Assembly (NCBI RefSeq): GCF_029626145.1
Contig: NZ_JARUBJ010000002.1
Coordinates: 5,801,501-5,865,500 of the forward strand
Length of the DNA: 64,000 nucleotides
Direction: 5' to 3'
From: Micromonospora sp. WMMD961
GTDB lineage: Bacteria > Actinomycetota > Actinomycetes > Mycobacteriales > Micromonosporaceae
Made by a program: the position numbers and the translations under genes. Each line of letters begins with the position of its first letter. Position 1 is the first letter of the stretch. Under the pieces are notes generated by a model, which saw nothing but the letters and a program-made list of their open reading frames with translations, did not search any database and was not told where the DNA came from. Shown here piece by piece: positions 52,389-58,533 of this stretch.

Positions 52389-53540
52389 TCAGAAGTCTCG
52401 GCCGGCCGGCGCCCCTCGGTGGGCCACCGCGAGGCCGTTCCCCGTCCGAACCGCTGCCAGGTCGCCATCGGTGTCGGTACGTAACACCCGGGCACCGCCC
52501 CTGCTCAACCGGCTGAGCAGCCCAGGGCTCGGGTGCCCGTAGGTGTTCCCCTTGCCCACCGGCACCAGCGCGACGGCGGGCCGCACCGCGTCAAGGAACC
52601 CGAGATCCTGGTACGCCGAACCATGGTGGGCGACTTTCAACACGTCCGCCCGCAACTGGTCGGGGGCCGCCCGCGCCACCATCGCGTGCTGCTCTTCGGC
52701 CTCGGCGTCTCCGGGCAGCAGGATCCGCACCCCGGCCACCGTGGCGCGCAGCACCAGGGAGTTGTTGTTCGGGTCGGACCTGGTGCCGGCCAGCGGGTAC
52801 GGCGGGCCGAGCACCAGCAGGTCGACCCCACCCACGGGATGTCGAGCTCCGGCGACTGTGGTCAGCAGGGCCGCCCGCCCGCCAACGGCCGCCGCCCGGA
52901 CCAGATCCCGGCCACCCTGCGGGTCCGTCGACGACGGTGTCAGCACGGCGCCCACCTGCCGCCCCCGGAACACCCCCGCCACGCCACCCACGTGGTCGGC
53001 GTGGAAGTGGCTGATCACCAGCAGCGGCACCTCGCGTACGCCGAGCCGGCGCAGGCACCCGTCCACAGCGCCCGGCTCCGGCCCGGCGTCCACCACCACG
53101 GCACGGCCGGGGGCGACCGGCAGCACCACGGCGTCACCCTGACCCACGTCGCAGACCACCACCACCCAAGCCGGTGGCGGCCACCCGGCGAGGAGTAGGC
53201 GCACCGGAAGCGCACCGAGCACCGCGGCGACGCCGACGACCGCCACCAGTCGCCGTACGAGTGGCCGACGCACCGCGACCAGCAGCGCCACAGTCAGCGC
53301 GGTCAACAGCAGAGCGCCCGGCAGCCCGCCCAGCCACGGCAGGGTGCCGCCGGGCAGCCCAGCGCCCTGCCGGGCGACGACCACCAACCACCAGGCCGGC
53401 CAACTCGCCAGCCAGGCGAGGAACTCGGCACCGCCCGGCCAGATCGGCGACACCATGGCCGCCAGCACGCCCAGCACTGTCGCCGGCGCGATGGCCGGCA
53501 CCGCCAGCAGGTTGGCCGGCACCGCGACCAGGCTCAACAT
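52389..53540 (-). pseudogene. comEC: comEC, 3' part only: N-terminal half cut off by an integrated element
   Basis: 383 codons remain of a gene that normally has about 750-800. The retained part starts in the competence (transmembrane) domain at LSLVAVPANLLAVPAIAPAT and includes the complete metallo-beta-lactamase domain: VVVCDVGQGDAVVLPVAPGR, LLVISHFHADHVGGVAGVF (HxHxDH), and GDAEAEEQHAM. Upstream in frame the codons become QFLIERVVRSN, unlike ComEC. The OB-fold/DUF4131 and first helices are missing and should lie beyond the far end of the element. ComEC forms the DNA-import channel in transformation, so the lysogen should lack it. Confidence 0.85.
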
Positions 53541-53573
53541 GTTCGAGCGGACAACCCGTTCGATAAGAAACTG

Positions 53574-53602
53574 CCCCGGTCGGAGTGGGGACTCCGCCGG
53601 GG
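53574..53602. terminator. Hairpin next to the left junction
   Basis: CCCCGGTCGGAGT (53574-53586), loop GGGG, ACTCCGCCGGGG (53591-53602), a 12-bp stem with one bulged T. It lies between the comEC remnant and the first element gene, and may isolate element and chromosome transcription. A weaker dyad (TCGAGCGG/CCGTTCGA, about 53543-53562) lies closer to the junction and could be part of the attachment site. Confidence 0.6.
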
Positions 53603-53664
53603 CGTGACGGACGCTGGAGGTCCGCCGTGAACTTGAAGTCTATCACTGTCAGGGTCGGTGCGCG

Positions 53665-54261
53665 ATGAGCGTCGAGGCCCTGACCTGGGCGTTCAACGAA
53701 GCCCCGGACGTGCGGAAGTGCTGCGTCCCGGTCCTGCTCGGACTGGCCAACCACGCGCACGCCAACGGCAAGGGGGCGTACCCCGGCCAGAAGCTCCTGG
53801 CCCACTACGCCCGCAAGACCGTCCGCGCCACGCAGGACTGCCTGAAGCACCTCCTGGAGGACAAGCTGATCGCGCGAGGCGACCAGCGGCACGTTGCCTA
53901 CATCCCGGCCGACCGCCGGCCTGTGGTCTACAACCTGGCGATGCACCGCAAGCGGGAGGTGCCGGTCGACCTGCTGCCCGAGGCAGAGCCGGTGTCGGGC
54001 AAGGCGGCTGCCGTGCCGGACATGCACGAGGAGCCCGTCCAGGAGCCCGCGGGCGAGCCGGAAGTTGAGCCGGCACCGCCAGCACGCCCGGCGAAGGTGA
54101 CCGGCCTGGCGGCCTTCAAGGCGGCCCGGCAGAAGCTCGACGAGAAGCGAGGCGCGGCCAACCCGCCGGCCAGCGGAACGAAGACCTGCCGCACCCACCG
54201 GGGCCAGCCGGCCCACAACTGCACGCCGTGCAAGAGCGAAGCGCTGGGAGGGGTGAAGTGA
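53665..54261 (+). CDS. Helix-turn-helix, replication-initiator-like phage protein
   Basis: 198 residues. The N-terminal ~90 form a winged helix: LTWAFNEAPDVRKCCVPVLL, then LANHAHANGKGAYPGQKLLA and RKTVRATQDCLKHLLEDKLI, as in DnaD/DnaT-like and HTH_36 domains of phage replication proteins. Middle ~95-160 is Pro/Glu-rich. The C-terminus has a metal-binding pattern CRTHRGQPAHNCTPC. First gene of the element, one-base overlap with the DUF2637 gene. It probably binds DNA at replication or controls early genes. Confidence 0.7.
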   Translation: MSVEALTWAFNEAPDVRKCCVPVLLGLANHAHANGKGAYPGQKLLAHYARKTVRATQDCLKHLLEDKLIARGDQRHVAYIPADRRPVVYNLAMHRKREVPVDLLPEAEPVSGKAAAVPDMHEEPVQEPAGEPEVEPAPPARPAKVTGLAAFKAARQKLDEKRGAANPPASGTKTCRTHRGQPAHNCTPCKSEALGGVK

Positions 54262-55025
54262 TGACCGAGAAGACTCCTACCGGCGGGCGCGTCGAGGGCG
54301 CTATCCAGGTCGGCATCCTGCTCCTCGTCGGCCTGACCGCGATGGCGGCCAGCTTCACGCACGTCCACGACTGGACGATGAACAACTCCCCCGCCGGCAC
54401 TCCCGACGCCTTCGGGTGGGCGAACGCCGTGATATCCGAGCTGCTGCCCACGGGCTCGCTCCTGGAGATCCGGCGTCGCTCCCGCCGAGGCAAGTCGATC
54501 GGCTTCCCGGTGGCCGTGCTCCTCGGGTCCACCGCCTTCTCGCTCACGGCGAACCTGGCGGGCGCGGTACCGACCATCAGCGGGTGGCTCGTCGCCGGCC
54601 TGCCGGCGGTGGCGTTCATGGTACTGACGAAGATGGTGCTGGGCGGTCTCGCCAGCAAGGCGGTACCGGTACCAGATGAGGTACCGCTGAAGGTGGCGTC
54701 GGAGGTACCGGTTCGCAGGGTACCGAGCCAGCCGGTACCGGTACCCGCAGCGGTACCGGCCCGACCTGCACCGGTACCCAGTACCTCCGAGCCGGCCATC
54801 GTGGTACCGGGCCCCGAGCGGAGGGTGCGGAAGGCCGGTACCGGTACCGCCGACGACGAGGTACTGAAGGCCAAGCTGAAGGACGTCATCAAGAACGAGC
54901 CGGCGAAGGTACTGACCCGCGCCGGTACCCCCGGCGTGAAGCTGGTGGCGGCGGCACTGGGTACTGGCCCAGACCGCGCCCGCCGGCTCATCGCCGAGCT
55001 GGACCAGGTACCGGTACCCGCATAG
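54261..55025 (+). CDS. DUF2637 membrane protein with C-terminal HTH-like domain
   Basis: 254 residues. N-terminal ~130 residues: four hydrophobic helices (VEGAIQVGILLLVGLTAMAA at ~11; FGWANAVISELLPTGSLLEI; GFPVAVLLGSTAFSLTANLA; GWLVAGLPAVAFMVLTKMVL) typical of DUF2637, seen in actinomycete plasmid Spd-like and phage proteins. Then ~80 residues rich in Val-Pro (VPVPDEVPLK ... VPSQPVPVPAAVPARPAPVP), encoded by GGTACC repeats, and a C-terminal LLGTGPDRARRLIAELD-like helix-turn-helix (residues ~230-248). GGAGGGG lies before ATG 54261. It could tether element DNA to the membrane. Confidence 0.72.
   Translation: MTEKTPTGGRVEGAIQVGILLLVGLTAMAASFTHVHDWTMNNSPAGTPDAFGWANAVISELLPTGSLLEIRRRSRRGKSIGFPVAVLLGSTAFSLTANLAGAVPTISGWLVAGLPAVAFMVLTKMVLGGLASKAVPVPDEVPLKVASEVPVRRVPSQPVPVPAAVPARPAPVPSTSEPAIVVPGPERRVRKAGTGTADDEVLKAKLKDVIKNEPAKVLTRAGTPGVKLVAAALGTGPDRARRLIAELDQVPVPA
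54566..55018. repeat. Array of 16 GGTACC hexamers inside the DUF2637 gene
   Basis: Sixteen GGTACC sites plus four GGTACT and one AGTACC in 450 bp; several are paired head to tail as GGTACCGGTACC. Chance expectation for a given hexamer in this length is about 0.1. Sites are read in two frames: as G-GTA-CC (Val-Pro) and as GGT-ACC (Gly-Thr), e.g. near 54835-54850 and 54925. Elsewhere in the gene Val is written GTC/GTG. The DNA sequence, not the protein, is thus under selection; iterons, transfer sites or a partition-like site are candidates. Confidence 0.9.
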
Positions 55026-55028
55026 GGC

Positions 55029-55063
55029 GAAGCGGGCCAGCTTGTTCAAGGCTGGCCCGCTTC
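55029..55063. terminator. Bidirectional terminator between DUF2637 gene and kinase gene
   Basis: GAAGCGGGCCAGC (55029-55041), 9-nt loop, GCTGGCCCGCTTC (55051-55063). A perfect 13-bp stem between convergent stops at 55025 and 55072, flanked by A-rich/T-rich ends (GCGAAG/CTTCACT). Confidence 0.9.
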
Positions 55064-55071
55064 ACTCCGCT

Positions 55072-55842
55072 CTACGCCCGGTGGGCCGCCCACTCGCAAG
55101 TCCAGGCCGCGAGGTCGTGCACCCATCCCTCGCCGCCCTGCCGGGACTTCATGGCCCACTTCGAGGCGTTCCTTGATGCGAAGTCGTCCAAGACCTCGGG
55201 GTCAGCCTCGGCCCAGGCCGGGAACTGAGCCAGCCAGTCTTCCGCCTGCTCGGGGGTGTGGCCGCTGCCGATCAACCACTGGACGAGCAAGGCCAGCTCG
55301 ACCCACGGTGCCGCCCTCGTCGCGTACGCCCAGTCGACGACTCGCATGCCGCTCGTGGTGACGATCAGGTTGGCCGGGTTCAGGTCGGAGTGGATAAGCG
55401 TGCCGCCGTCCGCCTCGGGGCGGCTGAAGCCGAGCCGCGTCTCCGGCGTGAACCACGTCCCGGGTCGGGCCTGATTCTCCTGAAGCCCCTTCAGCGCCAC
55501 TCCAAGCAGTTCGAGATCCGTGCTGCCTGGCGAGAGGTTGGCGTGAGGGCCGACAAGAAGCTCGGCCCCCACCACCAACCACCCGTCACGCTCGAAGTGC
55601 CACAGGATGGCCGGCGGAAACCAGTCGACAGCCCTGGTAGCCGACAGCTCGTAGCGCAGTGACCGGACCTCCAGATCACCCGAAGCCGCCTTGACGAAGG
55701 CGCTGCTGGTCGAGCCGATGACGGCCGACGCGATCTCCGCGTGGTTGCCACTCGAAGCCGGGTACACGTCGATGATGCCGCCGACCAACTCGGCCACGCC
55801 TGCCACGACAGCGTCAGGCAGGACGATCCAGTCACTACGCAT
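55072..55842 (-). CDS. Aminoglycoside phosphotransferase-family kinase carried by the element
   Basis: 256 residues. GGTLIHSDLNPANLIVT (~146-162; catalytic Asp and Asn, H-S-D-x-x-x-x-N) and MRVVDWAYATRAAPWVELAL (~168-187; metal Asp) place it in the APH family. The N-lobe starts ELVGGIIDVYPASSGNHAEI with SSAFVKAAS supplying the ATP Lys. Not close to a named resistance enzyme as far as I can see. It sits in an accessory block; whether it modifies a drug, a host metabolite or RNA is unknown. Confidence 0.82.
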   Translation of the reverse strand: MRSDWIVLPDAVVAGVAELVGGIIDVYPASSGNHAEIASAVIGSTSSAFVKAASGDLEVRSLRYELSATRAVDWFPPAILWHFERDGWLVVGAELLVGPHANLSPGSTDLELLGVALKGLQENQARPGTWFTPETRLGFSRPEADGGTLIHSDLNPANLIVTTSGMRVVDWAYATRAAPWVELALLVQWLIGSGHTPEQAEDWLAQFPAWAEADPEVLDDFASRNASKWAMKSRQGGEGWVHDLAAWTCEWAAHRA

Positions 55843-55855
55843 GGCTACCCCTCTG

Positions 55856-56344
55856 TCACTTACTGCCGGGCTGCGGCGGGTTCGGCGGGCAGCAGGACTC
55901 GGCCTCGCCGTACCAGAATTCCATGTCGACCCGGTAGCCGGTGGCGTGCAGCGCCGCGAGGGTGAAGGTCTTCGCGGTGCCGTCCATCATCCCCTCGGTC
56001 AGGATCGGGATGTGGTGGATGAAGCCGCCGGAAATCTGCTCGCAGGCGGCGAGGTACGGCACGGTGTGCTTCAGCGAGGAGTGCCACACCGCGTCGATGG
56101 GCAGGGTGGGCACGACCCGGCCGATCGAGCCGTCCGGCAGCGGCATCCCGAAGTCCGGGTTGTCGACGTTGTCAGCGTGCGCCTTGAGGAAGATCAGGAA
56201 CTGCTCCACCGCGCGCTCGGCGTAGGTGCGGGTGACGTGCTGGTCGACGGCGAAGTGGTCGACCAGCTTGCCGAACGTCTCGCGGTCGATGAGGGTTCGG
56301 GCGTCCTGGGCGGCCCTACTCGGGTTGGTGACGTCAATACTCAA
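55856..56344 (-). CDS. Glycine-rich-domain-like (DUF1399-type) protein
   Basis: 162 residues from TTG 56344 with AAGGAGGAG just upstream. LPIDAVWHSSLKHTVPYLAA (~83-102) and CEQISGGFIHHIPIL correspond to the D-x-x-W-H-x-x-x-x-x-x-x-Y core of glycine-rich-domain-like proteins (GRDP type), with the short His-rich follow-up. C-terminus Pro/Cys-rich (CCPPNPPQPG). Actinobacterial genomes often put this type of gene beside XRE-DUF397 loci; function unknown. TTG start is unusual. Confidence 0.65.
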   Translation of the reverse strand: MSIDVTNPSRAAQDARTLIDRETFGKLVDHFAVDQHVTRTYAERAVEQFLIFLKAHADNVDNPDFGMPLPDGSIGRVVPTLPIDAVWHSSLKHTVPYLAACEQISGGFIHHIPILTEGMMDGTAKTFTLAALHATGYRVDMEFWYGEAESCCPPNPPQPGSK

Positions 56345-56443
56345 GACTCCTCCTTCAACCGGTGCGGAGAGGGGTTCTCCGCTCTGGTGGTGCCTTGTGC
56401 GCCCGCTGGTGGTCGCTTGGCCAGGGCGACAACCATCGGGAAT

Positions 56444-56800
56444 CTATGACCCGCCGGCCGCCTTCGGGGCCTCGATTGCGGGCCTGCGGTGCGGGCCCCA
56501 GCCGACGAAGCGCGCGAACAGGTCAGTCGGGTTCGGTCCGTCGTGCGGGTTCAGGTGGTAGAGATCCTTGGCGGCCTCGTAGTACAAGCCGGCCAGGTAG
56601 ATCGTCAGGCCAGCCGTGTTGTCCTCGAACTCGGCCTTCAGCCGAAGCCGGGCCTCACCGCAGGGCCAGTGCTGCCCGTCCGCTCGACAGAACCACATGG
56701 GGCGCATCGGAGTGTGCGGCGTCCTCTCGGCGTGCGACTTCGGGAGATTGGCCGCCGGGCCACTACGCGGTGGGGCGATCAGCTCGCTGAGCTTGGTCAC
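56444..56800 (-). CDS. Small protein of a family often annotated flavin reductase
   Basis: 118 residues from GTG 56800. The core HTPMRPMWFCRADGQHWPCG (~24-43) then LTIYLAGLYYEAAKDLYHLN (~60) and PTDLFARFVGW match a small actinobacterial family carrying W-x-C-x-x-C/D-G-x-x-W-P-C, commonly found next to XRE-DUF397 pairs. The flavin reductase label in databases is not well founded. GGAGGAATT precedes GTG and lies in the end of the upstream gene, 4-nt overlap. Probably part of the divergent regulatory module. Confidence 0.65.
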   Translation of the reverse strand: MTKLSELIAPPRSGPAANLPKSHAERTPHTPMRPMWFCRADGQHWPCGEARLRLKAEFEDNTAGLTIYLAGLYYEAAKDLYHLNPHDGPNPTDLFARFVGWGPHRRPAIEAPKAAGGS

Positions 56801-57084
56801 AATTCCTCCTGCTGCCTTCGGGTCACCAGCTCGGCGGCCAGCGTCCAGTTGATCTGCGTAGGGGCGTTCCAGATCGTCCAGGTGGGGTTGTACTGCGGGA
56901 TGAAGCCACTGGAGAGGGGCGCATCGAAGCGAGCGATTGGCCGCTCGGAAGTGCCGGTCGCCCGTTTCGGCTTGCGAGCGGTGCGGCAGGAGGGGCACGC
57001 GCACTGCCGCCCACTCAAACGGAAGCGCTTCGATCGGTGCGGCCTGTGCCTTGGTTGGGCCAGGTCGGCATCGTCGTCGTCCAC
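56797..57084 (-). CDS. Small Cys-containing hypothetical protein
   Basis: 95 residues from GTG 57084 with AGGAGG about 9 nt upstream. An acidic start (MDDDDADLAQP), a basic stretch (RHRPHRSKRFRL), a CACPSC motif (~28), then PLSSGFIPQYNPTWTIWNAP with several aromatic residues. The CxCxxC could bind zinc. The 4-nt overlap with the following gene argues it is real. No family recognised. Confidence 0.5.
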   Translation of the reverse strand: MDDDDADLAQPRHRPHRSKRFRLSGRQCACPSCRTARKPKRATGTSERPIARFDAPLSSGFIPQYNPTWTIWNAPTQINWTLAAELVTRRQQEEL

Positions 57085-57168
57085 GAACGCGCCCCTCCTG
57101 CCTGCCTACGGAGTCCAGGCCGCGACATACTCTTCCCCTCCACGACCCGGACTCCGATTCCTGGGAGC

Positions 57169-57202
57169 GGGCCGCTCCACCACGGGGGAAGTGGAGCGGC
57201 CC
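57169..57202. other. Isolated 12-bp hairpin in the divergent promoter region
   Basis: GGGCCGCTCCAC (57169-57180), 10-nt loop, GTGGAGCGGCCC (57191-57202), perfect. It lies in the 285-bp gap between divergent genes, so it ends no gene. It could be an operator, a leader structure of the minus-strand transcript (start 57084), or part of a small RNA. Confidence 0.65.
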
Positions 57203-57247
57203 CGGCGGATCGCCCTACGTCTAGGGGGACCGAGGCGTATCCGCTTG

Positions 57248-57277
57248 CTGACAGTCTTGTGAGGACACCGCTACTCT
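57248..57277 (+). promoter_or_regulatory. Candidate promoter of the XRE-DUF397 pair
   Basis: CTGACA (57248-57253), 18-bp spacer, TACTCT (57272-57277), about 90 nt upstream of the regulator start. The only reasonable -35/-10 pair found in this gap. Tentative. Confidence 0.3.
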
Positions 57278-57369
57278 CGGAAGACGTTCGCGCTGGTCCT
57301 GGTGATGGTCTGGTGGGCGCGGGCCGGATCTGGTGACACTTGGTGATCTTGGTGAGACTCTGGAGAGGC

Positions 57370-58167
57370 ATGGAACGCGAGCAGACGGACGAGATGATTC
57401 GCGCCCAGCTCCGCAGGCAGCGATCGTTGACCGGCATGAACCAGGACGAGTTCGGCAAGCGGGCGAACTACTCGGGCTCGACCGTGTCCGCAGTGGAGAC
57501 GGGCACTCGGGCGCTGGACCTGCCCTACGCTCGCCGCGCGGACGAGATCCTGGAGACCGGTGGGCTGTTCGAGTACCTGTTGAGGGGACGGCAGCGCGAC
57601 GTGCAGCCGAGCTGGCTCAAGCACTGGCTCGAAGCCGAGCGCGCCGCGAAGCAGCTCAGGTACTTCAACCCGACGCTCATACCGGGCCTGCTCCAGACCG
57701 CGAGCTACGCCCGATCGGTGCTGCGCTTCGACGACACCCGCCCCGAGGAGGAGGTCGAACAGCAGGTCGCCTCCCGGCTGGAGCGCCAGGAGATCCTGCG
57801 GCGCGAGCGACCTCCACAGGTGATCGCGGTCATCGACGAGTCCGCCCTACGCCGGCAAGACCCGATCATGGCCGAGCAGCTAGCGCACCTGCTGAAGATG
57901 TCCGAGCTGCCTCACATCCACGTCCACGTGATTCCAGCCGCCGCCGGCCTGCACGTTGGACTGTCCGGCCCGCTGGCCTTGGCGATGCTCGCTGATGGTT
58001 CGTGGGTCGGACACCTGGAGAACCAGCTTGCCGGTACTCCCGTGGATGTTGAGGATGGAGTCGCTACGCTGATGGCGAGATGGGAGAGCGTGAGAGGCGT
58101 CGCCCTCCCGCACAACCTGTCGGTCGCCCTGTTACAGGAAGTAGAGAGCCAGCATGGACCTCACTAA
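57370..58167 (+). CDS. XRE-family regulator with DUF5753 (Scr1-type)
   Basis: 265 residues. HTH at ~8-62: MIRAQLRRQRSLTGMNQDEF and RANYSGSTVSAVETGTRAL (recognition helix around SGSTVSAVE). DUF5753 from ~85: WLKHWLEAERAAKQLRYFNP, TLIPGLLQTASYARSVL and PHIHVHVIPAAAGLHVGLSG. Such proteins pair with small DUF397 proteins; Scr1/Scr2 of Streptomyces is described as a toxin-antitoxin-like pair affecting antibiotic production. Here it may act as prophage repressor or module regulator. GGAGAGG lies upstream of ATG 57370; a start at 57340 is possible. Overlaps the DUF397 gene by 14 nt. Confidence 0.92.
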   Translation: MEREQTDEMIRAQLRRQRSLTGMNQDEFGKRANYSGSTVSAVETGTRALDLPYARRADEILETGGLFEYLLRGRQRDVQPSWLKHWLEAERAAKQLRYFNPTLIPGLLQTASYARSVLRFDDTRPEEEVEQQVASRLERQEILRRERPPQVIAVIDESALRRQDPIMAEQLAHLLKMSELPHIHVHVIPAAAGLHVGLSGPLALAMLADGSWVGHLENQLAGTPVDVEDGVATLMARWESVRGVALPHNLSVALLQEVESQHGPH

Positions 58168-58342
58168 CGCTCGATGGAAGAAGTCGACCCGCAGCGGCAC
58201 GTCCGGCGGCGACTGTGTTGAGGTGGCCGACAACCTGCCCGGCCTGGTTGCCGTCCGCGACAGCAAGGACCCGGCTGGCCCGGCGCTCACGTTCGACCCG
58301 CAGGCCTGGAAGTCGTTCGTCAGCTTCGCCAAGCAGTCCTGA
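58154..58342 (+). CDS. DUF397 protein (Scr2-type partner)
   Basis: 62 residues. ARWKKSTRSGTSGGDCVEVA (~6-25) and VAVRDSKDPAGPALTFDP then AWKSFVSF are the complete DUF397 consensus. Starts 14 nt before the end of the XRE gene, in another frame, so translation is coupled. Partner or effector of the Scr1-type regulator. Confidence 0.93.
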   Translation: MDLTNARWKKSTRSGTSGGDCVEVADNLPGLVAVRDSKDPAGPALTFDPQAWKSFVSFAKQS

Positions 58343-58353
58343 AGCAACGCAGA

Positions 58354-58386
58354 AGAGGCCCCTCAGCGCGATGCTGAGGGGCCTCT
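58354..58386. terminator. Bidirectional terminator after DUF397
   Basis: AGAGGCCCCTCAGC (58354-58367), loop GCGAT, GCTGAGGGGCCTCT (58373-58386), perfect 14-bp stem, 11 nt past the DUF397 stop. The minus-strand early operon converges on it. Confidence 0.93.
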
Positions 58387-58524
58387 GTCGTTACGGGGTG
58401 ACTGAGCCTCGCGGGCGGCGATCTGATCGAGTACAGGGCCCAGGGGCCAGCCGCGCTTCATCGCCCACGAGAGCGACCGGGCGTACCTGGTGAAGACCAC
58501 GAACACGCCCGGCCGATCGCTCAT
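58363..58524 (-). CDS. Possible 53-residue protein after nrdJ
   Basis: ATG 58524, 9 nt past the nrdJ stop: MSDRPGVFVVFTRYARSLSW, AMKRGWPLGPVLDQIAARE, then a charged end. Its stop lies within the terminator stem, which makes its last residues odd. The hydrophobic-then-amphipathic pattern and the close spacing are consistent with a coupled small gene; no ribosome site. Uncertain. Confidence 0.4.
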   Translation of the reverse strand: MSDRPGVFVVFTRYARSLSWAMKRGWPLGPVLDQIAAREAQSPRNDRGPSASR

Positions 58525-58533
58525 GCCGGCAGG

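Noticed and set aside
52389..53665. comEC read as a full gene with a late start, or as a frameshifted gene
   Set aside because: The missing half is not found in any frame upstream; the adjacent DNA encodes phage-type proteins on the other strand. Truncation by integration explains it better.
54660..55020. GGTACC array as a CRISPR array or simple tandem repeat
   Set aside because: There are no regular spacers or 25-35 bp repeats; the hexamers are irregularly spaced in an open coding frame.
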